64,000 bases of DNA from Peronospora farinosa (GCA_947646735.1 CANTFK010000961.1:496001-560000), one strand, 5' to 3'. Shown: positions 1-10,997, counted from the stretch's first letter. The notes: generated from the sequence alone by a model not told the origin. Numbers and translations are program-made.

Positions 1-592
1 CCGGTATTGGCTATAGTCTTAAGACTGGACTGGAAGTAGACAGTCTTAATGCTGCCGTTTTTCTTTCTAAAAACGGATTAACCAGCTGCTTCCTTCTCAT
101 CACAATCTTGTATAGTCGTTGGTTGCGTCTGATCAAAGCGTAAGGGCAACATATTGTAAGGGCCGTCGTTGTTGTTTGCGTGTTGCAATTACTGCTGCAT
201 CTCGACGCCTACAAGTGTCAAATGTTACTAGCATTTTGTTCATGATGTAGTATTGTTTTACACACGTATAGCAATAGCAATCACTACTAAATGACGATCA
301 TTGTGGACGTTATCTATCTACAGTCATAATTGCTACTGTCCTGTGTTTGTTTGACCATACGTACGATATGCTCCATCGGCTGTTTTCCGACAAGAATGAA
401 CTACTGTATAGCATCCATACTAACAAGTTCAACGTAGCTCTCCAATCTTATCAGCCAATCACACGACGCTGCATTGTTCCCCCCTGTAATTTGATTGTTT
501 CTTCTCGAAGGGAAATAATCCTACTCAATCGTTTTTGCAAGGGAAAGATGGGATGGATTCCCTTTTTTGGAAACGATGCCTCCAGACTCTTT
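1..592. other. Spacer, nothing recognised
   Basis: No convincing gene or repeat is visible. A frame open from about 347 runs into the gene at 674, but it lacks a usable ATG at its beginning and lies upstream of the core promoter at 593-606, so it is read as spacer. Confidence 0.4.
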
Positions 593-606
593 TCATTTGC
601 GAATTT
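593..606 (+). promoter_or_regulatory. Oomycete core promoter (initiator plus flanking element)
   Basis: TCATTTGCGAATTT fits the oomycete initiator followed by the flanking promoter region (consensus about TCATTYYNCAWTTT). It lies about 70 bp before the ATG at 674 and supports that start. Confidence 0.6.
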
Positions 607-673
607 GCCTCCAACTGCGCATTGCTCCAAGTCTTACAAAACTTTATCGACCATCACTCTGTCATTGAAACAA

Positions 674-1060
674 ATGGAATTTGCGCGTCGTTTATCCCCC
701 ACGAATGAGATGCTTCCAGGCACATCGTACAAAGACGCACAGGGACAACCTCTTCGTCTACACGTACAGACAAACACGTCACCTCGGGAGCCACAGCCGG
801 ACTCGAGTCCAACGACGAGCCCTATGCAAAGCTCGCGTTCTACGCCCTCATCGACTCCTCACGACGATTCTCAACGTCGTCGTCGCAGTAATTCGGAGTG
901 TCTAATGCTGGCAAAGACACGTGGTGGACAGGAACTTCCCGGTCCGTGCCAGGAATATATTAGTAATGTAAAGCAAATTCTGGCACGGAATGATGATCAG
1001 TTGATGCATTTACGACGACGACGTAGCATGAATTTGAGTCACCCGACATTATTCAAGTGA
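674..1060 (+). CDS. Small Ser/Thr/Pro-rich basic protein, unknown function
   Basis: This 128-codon frame starts at the first ATG after a good oomycete core promoter (593-606). The middle of the protein (about residues 45-75) is rich in Ser, Thr, Pro and Gln. It is followed by a run of arginines and, near the C-terminus, a second Arg run, either of which could act as a nuclear localisation signal. A short region ending in an Ile-Leu-Ala-Arg-Asn-Asp segment looks helical. I do not recognise a family. The frame stays open upstream to about 347 without a suitable ATG, so a longer protein would need an unseen exon. Composition and promoter support a real gene, but no homologue is known to me. Confidence 0.55.
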   Translation: MEFARRLSPTNEMLPGTSYKDAQGQPLRLHVQTNTSPREPQPDSSPTTSPMQSSRSTPSSTPHDDSQRRRRSNSECLMLAKTRGGQELPGPCQEYISNVKQILARNDDQLMHLRRRRSMNLSHPTLFK

Positions 1061-2604
1061 ATGGGCATTCCTCACGAGCGAGTGAATGAGAAAGAGAAAC
1101 AAGAAAGAAGAGATGCCGCTTTTTGCAGTGAAGAAGAGAGAAGCTGCACATGTTTGTCGACAAGGTTATTATAGCAAAGAATCGAGCCATTTGTATTAGT
1201 ACGAGATCAATAAATTCTTTCATTTCATGTCTTGTTATGGTGTTGTCTAATCCCCCCAAATGAAAACAATTCCTTGCCCTAGATCTATTCAGCCGACAGA
1301 AGAGGGGGGGGGGGCGGGGGCTTTCCACGACGTCACGATCTTTTTTGCATGCGTGTCGCCCTTATTCGCCTCCATCTCTCCTGCCTCTGCTGCGCTTGAA
1401 GCGTCTGCCCGCCGCACAGTGCCTCTTGTTCGCGTGCGCTTCATCGTGGTATAAGACGCCATTCAGTTGGAGTTGAGCAAAAAGCTGACGTGAAACTCAT
1501 CGAATCGCTTCTAAAGCTTGTTGGGCAACGTTCGGTTCTCGCTCGCGTCGTACTTTTCCCCGTGGCCTACATACTCTCTCTCTTGCAAATGATTTGTCAA
1601 GTCTCGAGACTCTTAAGGACTTCAGTCCCTCGCTTACATAGTCATCATGTTTAACCTCTTGACCGTTTTTAAATGGCGACGAAGGATGCTGCCCTAGATA
1701 AAAGCAACAAAATGGTGAAAGTCTCGCATTCGCACTAGGAAAAGTAAGTCTAATACTAAAACAAAACTTACTTGATGCGTCGTCTTGAAGGTGCTGTCAA
1801 AAGAACACTTGCTAGTCCTGTTTTATGCCTATAAAATGGGACTTTTGACTTGCACGAACCATACAAAACATGAAATAGTTTCGTTATCGCCATTTGATAC
1901 AAGAAGTGAAGCCCGTCCTTCACTTATCCGATTACGTAATCATTGGCGGCGCTACTTCAAGTTGAAGTTACACTTTGATAAGGCCTGATCTTTTTTTGTT
2001 GACATTTGTATACTTAATACGGCTCAGTGTCGACACTCTATTAACAATAGTGCTGAATGTTGCTAGATCAGGGTGTGCCCATATTGTCACTACTGGAAAC
2101 TCTTGAGGACGTACATGTTAAAGTGTACATAGTAAACACCCTATGGGCAAGGCTTACTTATTAGATAATCAACACTATATCTGTGTCGTCATCAACCTCC
2201 ATCCAGCGTGACATTGTATTGTTGGATAGCTCACGACCATTTAGCTCTTGACTGTTTTTATAGACCATTACGCTTTTTTTAGCGAAAAGTTTCCGCAGAC
2301 CATGACATCTCGCAACTCGTCCGTTTCTTCAAGTTGATGCGTGAGGCTCATCACAAGTGCATCGATGGTGCTGCCTTGTGCCTTAATTGATCGTCACTTA
2401 CAACTAACCGTATTTTTGGTCTTTTTAGAAGCGTCAGATCAGTAGGTGGAAATTCATGTTGAGCAACTACTGCCTTTCAGGAATGAAGTCTCACTCCGTT
2501 TCCAAATACCACGCTTTAGTAGTTTCGTTCGCGCTGACTTGCTTCAAAATGCTCCATCACAACATCATAGACTTGTTGTAATGAGTTTGAACCAAGAAGT
2601 ACTA
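1061..2604. other. Intergenic stretch, no gene recognised
   Basis: Only short unconvincing frames are present. A G-tract at 1304-1320, interrupted by one C at 1315, could form a quadruplex. AT-rich sequence around 2000-2250 resembles a decayed LTR, but no partner copy is present. Confidence 0.4.
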
Positions 2605-2666
2605 CTATTTCCACCACACTATTTACTATATCCACCACACCATCACTTTTGCACACTTATTCACTA
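2605..2666 (+). repeat. Left copy of an imperfect inverted repeat flanking element A
   Basis: Nineteen bases at 2605-2623 (CTATTTCCACCACACTATT) are the exact reverse complement of 8868-8886. Similarity continues imperfectly to about 2666, against 8833-8867. The sequence is CCA/CAC-rich, so part of the match could reflect low complexity. Confidence 0.5.
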
Positions 2667-3297
2667 TTACCACCGCAACCATCACTTTCATTTCAATAAC
2701 AGTTAGAACAAAGCACCATAACACACCACCAGACCAGAATGTGGTAGCTTCATTCCCACATCTTTCTTCTTTAATAGTGCAAAACTCACCACACAGACCC
2801 ATCGTCAATTTGCTGAGCGTTCTGGGCCTCTGCGCTGGAGAAAACGTGACGTGCCGGGTGACGGAAATTGCAAGAACAGCAGGATGCCCTTGCAGATGTT
2901 AGGATGGATGTCATCAATTTAACGTTGAATCAGGCGCAAAGATGAAAAATATATCTACAATGCCTGTGTTTGGCCTTAGCAAATGATGCCAATCATATTG
3001 GTCATGGGTCAAGATGGTGAGCGGATGTGGCGAAGTTGCATTCACATTAATCAGCCCGTCGCTTGCACTACACAGTTCTTTAAGCGCAATCAAGGAAATT
3101 GTGCTGCGCTACACAGCTCAAATGGTCAAACTGTTGTGGCCCACTATCTTCAACCACTTCAAGTAGCTTCTTGCCTGACATGCCAGTTGGTATGATGGAC
3201 ATTTTATGACATGAAATAGTTGAAAGTATCTGACATGCCACAGCTGACAGGTTATGACAGCACGTGACAGTATGAGTTATGACAGCACGTAAGGTTA
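2667..3297. other. Spacer before element A, with a short direct repeat
   Basis: No gene is recognised. A 15-bp direct repeat, GTTATGACAGCACGT, occurs at 3251-3265 and 3276-3290, immediately left of the 5' LTR remnant. Confidence 0.45.
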
Positions 3298-3505
3298 TGT
3301 AACGGGCTAAAAGTGACACGGTTCGTTAAGTTTCGAATGCTTAATGGGAAGGCCTAAAAGGGTACGAGTGTACCTTAGGCCTGCCACTTGGGTGCGGCAT
3401 GTCAATGTGACCCACCCTCGTGGATGTGATATCTATGGATGGATTCACATCCAACAAGGATGACGCCCAGTTGGGACTAGGCATATGGTGACGCTTCAGA
3501 CAGTC
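3298..3505 (+). repeat. 5' LTR remnant of element A
   Basis: It begins TGTAACGGGC and matches the 3' LTR from 8588 up to the shared GACGCTTCAGACAG near 3492-3505. After that point the sequence jumps into gag (Pro-Lys-Phe-Asp), which marks an internal deletion. Confidence 0.8.
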
Positions 3506-3540
3506 CGAAGTTTGATAAGACTGCCCCACATACGATTGTC

Positions 3541-4321
3541 CACTGGCTATTAGCAGTTGAGCAATGTGGAGTGGCGCAGCTCATCAAAGACGACACCAGA
3601 ATGGTGTCGTATGCCATGTCCAACTTGTGTGGCAAAGCGTCAGAGTGGGCATACTCTGCGCTGATGGCAAATGCAAATGCGTTTCCATCATGGGCAATCT
3701 TTAAGTCAAAGATTCGTGCCATGTACCATCCGCCTTACAATGCATTGTTACTTCAGGCGCGCTTCTTTGGAGCACGACAGGCGAAAAGATCTCTGCAAAA
3801 GTATGTGCAGGAGATGCGTTCGCTGTCTGCGTCCATTAGTGGGAAACTGATACCGGAACGTATCAAGGTTCCTACGTTCATAAACGGACTACGGCACGGC
3901 CCATCGCGTCAGGACCTTTTTAGAAAGGTGCCAAAAACGATGGAGAAGGCAATAGAAGTTACCATGGCTGAGGAGCAATCCTACAAATGCCTCGGCGACA
4001 GCTTATTATAAGTAGTCGGCCGGAAAGTCGGATGCCACTCCAATGGAGTTAAGCAATGCAGACGTGGTCTGCGACAAGTGCGGCAAGTGCGGCCATATGA
4101 TGGCTCGCTGCTATGCCAAACTTGCTACTGGTGCTAAAGCAGCCAGCAAAAGGTCTCCCAACCCGAAGGGAGGTGCGAAAAACCAGCGTGCCCGACGCAC
4201 GGGTTCAGCACCTGCCCAAGAAGGGTCGGGAATGTGGGAGCGCAGTAGGGGCAGGATGCCCTACTGTCGCGGACTGAAGCTACCCCTATGTTCAGAGTTG
4301 TCGAACAAATGGGTAGAATAG
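3541..4321 (+). pseudogene. gag fragment of element A (capsid and zinc knuckle)
   Basis: The 3571-4011 frame encodes the Gypsy capsid region and matches element B gag closely. A frame break follows, and the nucleocapsid frame (4043-4321) contains an intact CCHC zinc knuckle: C-x2-C-x4-H-x4-C, starting at the Cys-Asp-Lys-Cys. The gag N-terminus is missing because of the LTR-gag deletion. The knuckle would bind the element's RNA during packaging; here it can only be a relic. Confidence 0.85.
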
Positions 4322-4323
4322 TC

Positions 4324-7300
4324 TCTGAGGTACCGAAAGGTCGGACCTCAACCCTTTTGGTCTATAGCGCTCGAGTACGAGGCTATGACCAAGTGATGAC
4401 CCTTCTTGTGGATTCGGGTGCATCACAGGATTTTGTGAGACTTGCGACTATGAAAAAGAGTCTAGAGGGTTATGAGTCGCTTTGCCAGGATGGCAAGCGA
4501 GAAGAGACGACCGTTGTTAGCGAACGGTGCGCTCGTAAGATCGGAGGGAGTTCAAGTTGAACCCCCTTCAGCTTTAGTGACTTCTCTTGTAAAGAGAAGC
4601 TCACAGTGCTAGGTATGGAGAGTCCGTATGACCTCACCCTAGGCATACCTTGGTTGGCTAAACACCAACCATGGATAGACTGGCGTACACAACAGTCGCT
4701 AACTCTACGTAAGACACCGGAAAGGATGCGCTCCTGCGAGAGGCTTATGTGATTAATGCTGTGTCCAACACAGTCGAGGGTGCGATGACGGTATGTCAAT
4801 CGTCACCAGGAACTACCCATTTCGGAAGCCGTGAAGTAGTTGGAAGTGCACTGACAGGAAGTCAGGTGACACAAATTTCTACCCAGGTCAAGGAGGCTGG
4901 TGTAGTGTATGGGACGATGACAAGTAGTCATGCGTCCAATAGTCCTGCACAGAATCGAGAGCTTGTGGCAGTTGATGGTGGGCTGACGGGAAGTCAAGCG
5001 CCACAAGAGCCGGCACAGAGCCATGAGCCTGGTGCGGTTGGAAGGAGTGCGTTAGCTGAAATAGCAACGGCACCTTCTTCCAGGTCAAAGGTCGTGGTGA
5101 ATTCGAGCAACGAGCACCATACGTATGAAGACGATCAAGGGCGCGTCGAAACGAGTGACCCTTGGATCAGTCTCGGTCCAAGAGGACGGACCTACGAACG
5201 AGTTGTTTGAGGCCGTCGACCACAAAATGCCGGAGGCATCCTCAGTTGAGGTGCTCCAACCTGTCTTGGCATCTGCCGAGGAGATAGTAAATCTCTCGGA
5301 GATGACGTGGGATCTGTTCCTGTCCGAAGTAAAGGAAGGAAAGATCTACGAGATAGTCGCACCAGTTCCAGAAGAGAACGTGGCGGACTGTTGCTCTTTA
5401 TCCACAATGGATGAGAGCGTCTTGGAAACCGTCAAGAAGAAAGGTTTCGCTGCTCAAGACTGGGATGCCTTGAAATACAGCCGTTCTATGATGTTCTGTG
5501 GAAACAGGTTTTTTACTTATTATTTTTACTACCGTGATGTGTTTCCAGCAGAAGCGCCGAGCCGCCTACCGGCCGATAGGGGCATCAGGCACGAGATTGG
5601 CCTGGAGCCTGGCACCAAGTATTGTGTGACCAGGCAATGGCCGTTGCCGAAGGAACAAGTCGATTACATCGATGAGTTCTTCGACAAGCGAGCTAAGGCG
5701 GGACATGTACGTGAGAGCAAGTCGCCTCACTGCAGCCCGACCTTCTGTGTGCGTAAAGCAACGGGTGGATGGCGCGTGGTTCATGGTTATAATAAGCTGA
5801 ACACGGCCACCATTCCGGCTCAATCGCCGATCCCGACGGAAAGATGTTTTGTTGAATTCCATGGGAAAGTCAACTATCTTTTCCGCGTTGGATCTGAAGG
5901 ATGGCTACTATCAGGTTCTCATGAGAGATACTGATGAAGCCAAAACGGCAGTAAGCACCCCAAGCGGTATGCTGTGGGAGTGGATTGTGATGCCACAAGT
6001 TTTGAAAATGCTCCGGCAACATGCAGCCGAGTGGTGGCTCACGTGATGCGTCAGCACCGTGCCTACGCGCCCCATTACTTTGACGATGTATTCGTGCATA
6101 GTAGGGAGGAGGAAGGTCTGAGCGCAATAGAGTCGCACAAACGTCATTTAGACGCTGTGTTGAAGACTCTGGGTGACGCACAATTATACGTTAACTTGCA
6201 AACGTGCGTAATAGGGGTCCCCGAGATACCTGTACTGAGCTGCATCGTAGGTGCACACGGCGTACGAGCAGACCCAGAAAAGGTAAAGGCTGTAAAGGAA
6301 TGGCCAGTCCCACGTAATTTGAAGGATCTGCGCCAATTCCTTGGGCTCGCTAATTACTTGCATAAATACAGCAACAATTATGCGGAGCAGACTAAGCCAT
6401 TGTCTGACCTGAAAAAGGATACAGAATGGACTTGGTCAAAGGAACAAGTAGATGCGTTCACTTCAGTGAAGCAATCTCTTGTAGAGACACCGTTCTTGGC
6501 ATTGCCAGACGAGGATAAGCCCTTTAGCGTTGTCTGCGATGCAAGCAATTTTGCAATCGGCAGCGCGCTCATGCAAAGGGATGACAACGGCGTTGACCGT
6601 GTCATTTCGTATCAGCCTCGACTTTTAAAAGCCGCAGAGCTGAATTACCCTGTGCATGACAAGGAGCTACTTTCCATTAAGTATGCCCTTGTGAAGTTTC
6701 GGGTGCACCTCTTGGGCACCAAACCTTTTGTGGTTTATACGGATCACGCATCACTGCGGACCGCTATAAATTCACCGCAACTCTCGCCGAGAATGGCGAG
6801 ATGGCTAACATTCTTCTCTGAATTTAATTTCAAAGCTGAATATAAGCCGGGTAAGTCAAATGTCTTGGCTGACGCATTATCGCGCAGACCAGACTTCGAG
6901 GCAAGACACCAAGAAAGTGTGTATCGTGCGAAAGCACAAGTTGAGTCGTCAACATTGGCAGCCATGAAGGCCTACCATGTGACGAGCTCAATGACCTCCG
7001 ATATCAAGGAGTGTTACAGTCAGGACGAACATTGTCGCCTGCTGTTGGATCATTTTGGTGGACGAAAGGTTACCCTTCCGTCGCACCTCAAAGCGAAGTT
7101 AAATTGCTTTAGTTACAGTGATGGCCTGTTATGGCATCAACTGTCACCCTGTAATCCCTTGAGAATCTATGTCCCTCATGACACAGATCTTAAGCTGATG
7201 ATACTTCACGAGTGCCATGATGCGCCATCTAGTGGCATCTGGGCCGTGAAAAGACATTCTTACGAGTGTCAGAGGAATTTTGGTGGCCCCACCTATATCG

Positions 7301-7774
7301 GTGGGTGGCCAACTATATTCGCTCTTGCGAAGAGTGTCAGCGCATAAAGCCTGCACCTTCGAACAGTGCGCCACTGACGCCACTGCCGATTTCAACTGAA
7401 TGTTGGAAATCGGTCAGTTTGGACTTCATGTTTGGCTTACCGCCTGACCATAAAGGCAGGACGGGGCTCGTTTGTCTTTGTAGACAGACTGAGCAAGATG
7501 GTGCATTTGGCACCATGTAGCACCAAGATCTCAGGAAATGAGGCTGCCCTCTTGTTTCTGGATCACGTGTATCGACTACACGGGATGCCCGAGTCCATAC
7601 TATCGGACCGGGATCCGCGTTTTACGTCGGGTTTTTGGCGACATGTGTTTGAGCTGCTGGGTAGCAAGCTCCACATGTCAACAGCCGATCATCCTCGAGA
7701 CCGATGGCCAAACGGAACGGGCCAATCGAGTCGTGGCGGATGTGTTGCGTACTGTAGCTGCTCCTAAGGAATGA
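4324..7774 (+). pseudogene. Broken pol of element A (protease, RT, RNase H, integrase)
   Basis: Domains appear in Gypsy order across several frames. The aspartic protease active site Asp-Ser-Gly-Ala is near 4416-4430. RT is split around 5934 and 6046, with the catalytic Tyr-Phe-Asp-Asp intact near 6076-6090. RNase H follows at about 6530-6900, starting at Val-Cys-Asp-Ala-Ser. Integrase has the His2-Cys2 finger near 7200-7350 (frameshifted) and the Ser-Asp-Arg-Asp-Pro-Arg-Phe core motif near 7600. Stops and frame changes at about 5210, 5934, 7347 and 7520 make it nonfunctional. The integrase C-terminus and chromodomain are absent, replaced by an inverted segment. Confidence 0.9.
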
Positions 7775-7799
7775 GAAGCAATTGCCCTTCGTGGAACTT

Positions 7800-8034
7800 T
7801 ATGCGGCCATGCTGGTCTGCACATTGTTTTTGCTTGTCCTGCGTGCTTGCCATCGCGTCACAGACTTTACGTGTGATAACTAATCGCTCCTCCGCAGAGC
7901 GCTGAGGTTCGCTCACGCTTTTAGCATCTAGCTCGCCCTATGAAGCCTCCAAGAGGTCGTTCATGGTTCAAAGCTGTTGATAAAACTATAGTGTTACAGG
8001 AATTTCTTGCCGTGCCTCCTCATTGACACCTATA
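7800..8034 (-). other. Inverted internal segment of element A
   Basis: The reverse complement of this stretch matches element B at about 49852-50085, the post-integrase/GPY-F region, while sequence on both sides matches B in direct orientation. The right breakpoint falls inside what is the 16-bp perfect palindrome GACACCTATAGGTGTC in B (49846-49861). B sequence from about 50085 to 51360 is missing here. Confidence 0.8.
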
Positions 8035-8531
8035 GTACTCTCCGTTATGGATTGTCAAGACGTCATACGTAGGATTGACAGAGGCGGTCGAAGTCGAATC
8101 ACCGACCTGCTGTTGAGTCGAGGCTGTTTCTTTCGAAGCAGTGCGCTCAGTTGTGGTCGCTGCGCTTGTTGGCGCAGACGACGAGGCATGACCATCGCTG
8201 TCAGGGAGCATCGAAGCTTCCTGAAGGTTTAAGTGCCTCAAATGATGGGAAAAAATGTCCCAACAAAGCACTGTGCTTATCACCACTTTGGGGTGATGGC
8301 AATGGCTTGCTCTCATTGGAGTCAAATATGGGGGAGGGGGGAGAGACAAGTCTTCATCCGCACCATAGTGGGATCGAGTAGTGTTCTCTGCTGACAAGCT
8401 GACATTAGATACCGGCGTTGTCACTGAGACACTTAACGACGGTGCAAGTTATCGCGGCGCGTGCGCTTTGTATTGGTCTGCATGGGCGCCTTTGCAGGCG
8501 ACCCATCAGCCATTTCACGTTTCGGTGGCAT
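8020..8531 (-). pseudogene. Antisense reading frame of element A (homologue of the B antisense frame)
   Basis: On the minus strand an ATG at 8531 opens a basic N-terminus ending in Lys-Arg-Thr-Arg-Arg-Asp, clearly alike to the N-terminus at 51790 in element B. The frame stops after about 32 codons. A second minus frame (8424-8020) then continues the homology, including Pro-Thr-Ser-Ala-Ala-Thr and Asp-Val-Leu-Thr-Ile-His-Asn-Gly-Glu. The two frames differ, so at least one frameshift separates them, and the distal part is lost at the inversion. Function is unknown; the basic cluster suggests nuclear localisation. Confidence 0.65.
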
Positions 8532-8573
8532 CTTCTCGTTTTTGATGTTTTACAAAAATGTAAAAATCGTCCT

Positions 8574-8587
8574 AAGGAGGGGGATGG
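8574..8587 (+). other. Polypurine tract of element A
   Basis: AAGGAGGGGGATGG lies directly before the 3' LTR start TGTAACGGGC, the position used to prime plus-strand DNA synthesis in LTR elements. Confidence 0.75.
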
Positions 8588-8810
8588 TGTAACGGGCCAT
8601 AGTTAAACCAGTCCGTTAGGTATCGACTACTTAACGGGCAGGCCTGAAAGGGTACGAGGTACCTTAAACCTGCCACTTGGTTTGCGGCACATCAATGTGA
8701 CCCACCCTCGTAAATGTGATATTCATGGATGGATTCGCGCTGCAACGAGGATGACGCCAGTTGGGACTGGGCGTCATGGTGACGCTTCAGACAGACGTCA
8801 TCAGCAAGCT
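8588..8810 (+). repeat. 3' LTR (truncated) of element A
   Basis: It starts TGTAACGGGCC after the polypurine tract and shares blocks such as GACCCACCCTCGT and GACGCTTCAGACAG with the 5' remnant. The homologous LTR of element B continues for about 400 bp more, so this LTR is truncated or diverged after about 8810. Confidence 0.75.
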
Positions 8811-8832
8811 TACATATATTTGAAGCTCGTAC

Positions 8833-8886
8833 GTAAGGATGGTAATAGTAAAACGTGTGCAAGATATAATAGTGTGGTGGAAATAG
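8833..8886 (-). repeat. Right copy of the imperfect inverted repeat flanking element A
   Basis: AATAGTGTGGTGGAAATAG (8868-8886) is the exact reverse complement of 2605-2623, with further imperfect pairing leftwards. A short internal repeat, TAGYAAAACGTGTG, is present twice near 8847 and 8884. Confidence 0.5.
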
Positions 8887-9094
8887 CAAAACGTGTGGAG
8901 CTATAGCAATTCTCGTCACCAACTGTAGTCAATCTATTAGTTTTACTACTTTGAAAATGCAGTACCATTAGGTTAATGTACAGTTACACCATAACAATAA
9001 ACTGCATATGTTACTTCAGTCTATTAAGACGCATAAAACTGCTACTTCATGCTTAAGTAAGTAAAACACCTCCTCATCTATCTAGAAAATAGTA

Positions 9095-9102
9095 TCCATT
9101 CT
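9095..9102 (+). promoter_or_regulatory. Probable initiator for the ABC ATPase gene
   Basis: TCCATTCT fits the oomycete initiator consensus YCATTYY and lies 15 bp before the ATG at 9117, giving the short leader common in oomycetes. Confidence 0.45.
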
Positions 9103-9116
9103 ACCGTTCTACCATC

Positions 9117-10085
9117 ATGACCTCCAATGGCTCTACATCTTCTCCTGCTCCACCCGTAGAACTCCATAATCTCAACTTTACATTTGCTAAAGTAACAATT
9201 GGTGGTACACTCGTGACTCCATGGCAACCTGATGCTTTCAATCCAAATCCCCCTCCCCTTCCTACTGACGATCGTGTCTTACGTGACATTAATTTAACGG
9301 TAGAATCTGGTCAGCGGGTGTTAATCGTTGGTGGAAATGGAGCGGGGAAAAGCACGTTATTACGTATTTTAGCTGGGAAACATTTGACACCAGACGAGAC
9401 AGTTTTAATCTATGGACGAGATGCTTTTCGTGATACTTTACTCAATACCAAACGGACTTTTGTAGCTGCTGAATGGGGTCATCATGCTGTTGCCTTTGCC
9501 TCTAATGCAATGGTTTATTCGGCTGATATGGCAATTGAAGAAATGATGATTCAATTGCAGCGTGAACATCCAAAAAGACGACAACAATTGCTGAAAATTC
9601 TTCGGATTGATCCGAAATGGCGTCTCCATCGACTTTCAGACGGTCAACGTCGTCGGGTTCAATTGTTTTTGGCCTTATTGAGACCATCGCAGCTTATTGT
9701 ACTGGATGAAGTATTGGGATTACTTGATGTCATTTCACGAGAAAATGTGCTTACGTTCTTGAAAGAGGAGACGGAGACCCGACAGGCGACGGTGTTACTG
9801 GCTACCCACATCTTTGATGGAACGGACACTTGGGCTTCCCATGTGCTCTATATTCGACGTGGCACGATCGCTTTCTATGGTCCCATTGAACAATGCACGG
9901 AGAATTATCAAATTCCAATGTACAAGGTCGTGGAGCACTGGCTTCGTCAAGAACTGGCTCAAGATGACCGCATTGAGAGCGAGGCCATTGGAGTAAACGG
10001 CGAGTTTGATCTTGCCAATGCCCAGAATCGTGCAGGCGGATATGCGGCTGGTCGCTTGGGTGGGATTGACATTGACGCGTTGTAA
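9117..10085 (+). CDS. Soluble ABC ATPase, CAF16-like
   Basis: This is a single-exon, 322-residue protein with one nucleotide-binding domain and no membrane segment. Walker A (Gly-Gly-Asn-Gly-Ala-Gly-Lys-Ser-Thr) is near residue 73, the signature Leu-Ser-Asp-Gly-Gln near 174, Walker B (Leu-Ile-Val-Leu-Asp-Glu) near 195, and the switch His (Ala-Thr-His) near 227. An N-terminal Pro-rich insert and the C-terminal Gly-Gly-Tyr-Ala-Ala-Gly-Arg-Leu stretch are typical of the CAF16/ABCI family. Yeast Caf16 associates with the CCR4-NOT transcription and mRNA-decay complex, so a nuclear or cytosolic regulatory role is inferred. The start is the first ATG, just after an initiator-like site. Family call confident; exact partner not shown by sequence. 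Confidence 0.88.
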   Translation: MTSNGSTSSPAPPVELHNLNFTFAKVTIGGTLVTPWQPDAFNPNPPPLPTDDRVLRDINLTVESGQRVLIVGGNGAGKSTLLRILAGKHLTPDETVLIYGRDAFRDTLLNTKRTFVAAEWGHHAVAFASNAMVYSADMAIEEMMIQLQREHPKRRQQLLKILRIDPKWRLHRLSDGQRRRVQLFLALLRPSQLIVLDEVLGLLDVISRENVLTFLKEETETRQATVLLATHIFDGTDTWASHVLYIRRGTIAFYGPIEQCTENYQIPMYKVVEHWLRQELAQDDRIESEAIGVNGEFDLANAQNRAGGYAAGRLGGIDIDAL

Positions 10086-10436
10086 AAGTGGCCGACGTTT
10101 GAAAGGTGTAGCATACTTGCTTCGCTAGACGAATGACTTGCAACTTTTACTTGACGGGTCACATAAAGAGTCAACAAATATGATGCTTGATGACTTTTGC
10201 TTACAACCCCAAGCAGTCGTTCGCCGGCTTTGCTCACGATTCCTATCGTCGTTGCTCTTTTGATACGACAAACGGACTTTGCGTGTAGGCTCTGTGCATA
10301 TGGATCCATTCTTACATTGCTAGCTATTGACGCAATTGTCGGATGCAATATCAATTCCTTCACGAAGGTTCGTTCCCAATATCGTTTACATCATTTTGAT
10401 CCCGGTCCCAAGAGTAGTGAGCATCTTTCGGTATGG

Positions 10437-10444
10437 TCACTTTC
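10437..10444 (+). promoter_or_regulatory. Possible initiator for the 10503 gene
   Basis: TCACTTTC followed by a pyrimidine-rich run lies about 60 bp before the ATG at 10503 and partly fits the oomycete initiator. Confidence 0.3.
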
Positions 10445-10502
10445 TTTCCTTTCGATCACGCAGTAGCCGTTTTGACGCAAAGTAAAACAATTGGAGATAG
10501 CC

Positions 10503-10997
10503 ATGATGAATGCAGATGCTCAGCTCGAAGACTTGTTACAGGCAAATGGAGACAGCCATCTTTTCGATCAAATGTTGCAGCTTGGTCATCCACCCGTGAT
10601 GTTTTGGTGGAAACAGATCGATGAATTCATTCGAGCTATTGAAACTGCTCGAGCCAAAGTGGAGAATGCAGAAGCAAAACCCTTACCACCTGATCCACTT
10701 GCACTGCCCACCGTAGTAACGGTGAAAAGATTCAAAGAAGCTGTACTCAACTATATCAAGCCTCAAAAACACGCAGATCGATTAGGGACATCGTGTCTGC
10801 TGTGTTCATTGCCAGAATCGGTAACGGTAGGGTACAAATTGCGTGCTCTAGATGATGATCCTTGGATTCAGCGGGTGATGGCTGTTGGAGAGCCAAACAT
10901 GTTGCCAATTGCATGTGTATTCATGCCTCGTGGGCTTCGCGCAAGTGCACTTGACATAGTGACGCCACGACACAATCGGACTAGTTTGTGGGGCTGA
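10503..10997 (+). CDS. Conserved-looking protein of unknown function, 164 residues
   Basis: The frame starts at tandem ATGs (10503 and 10506). The protein begins with an acidic, Leu-rich helix, then an aromatic segment (Met-Phe-Trp-Trp-Lys-Gln), a probable amphipathic helix rich in Ala/Glu and a Pro-rich linker (around residues 65-78). The second half is basic, contains a Cys-Leu-Leu-Cys pair and ends Thr-Ser-Leu-Trp-Gly. No signal peptide or membrane segment is seen. I cannot name the family. It is convergent with the helicase gene on the minus strand, with about 230 bp between the stops. Length, composition and an ordered frame suggest a real gene. Confidence 0.6.
   Translation: MMNADAQLEDLLQANGDSHLFDQMLQLGHPPVMFWWKQIDEFIRAIETARAKVENAEAKPLPPDPLALPTVVTVKRFKEAVLNYIKPQKHADRLGTSCLLCSLPESVTVGYKLRALDDDPWIQRVMAVGEPNMLPIACVFMPRGLRASALDIVTPRHNRTSLWG

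Larger units (their letters stand above)
3298..8810 (+). mobile_element. Element A: old, broken Ty3/Gypsy (chromovirus-type) retrotransposon
   Basis: The order is LTR remnant, gag, protease, reverse transcriptase, RNase H, integrase, antisense frame, polypurine tract, LTR, all related to element B. The two LTR remnants are only roughly 80-85% alike by eye, so A is much older than B. It has several defects. The 5' LTR is joined directly to mid-gag near 3505, so the primer-binding site and gag N-terminus are gone. Pol carries many stops and frameshifts. A segment at about 7800-8034 is inverted, and the GPY/F-to-chromodomain region is deleted. The right boundary is uncertain because the 3' LTR seems truncated near 8810. 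Confidence 0.9.

Noticed and set aside
1304..1320. G-tract as a regulatory quadruplex
   Set aside because: A single homopolymer-like run with no repeated G blocks; it may be simple sequence.
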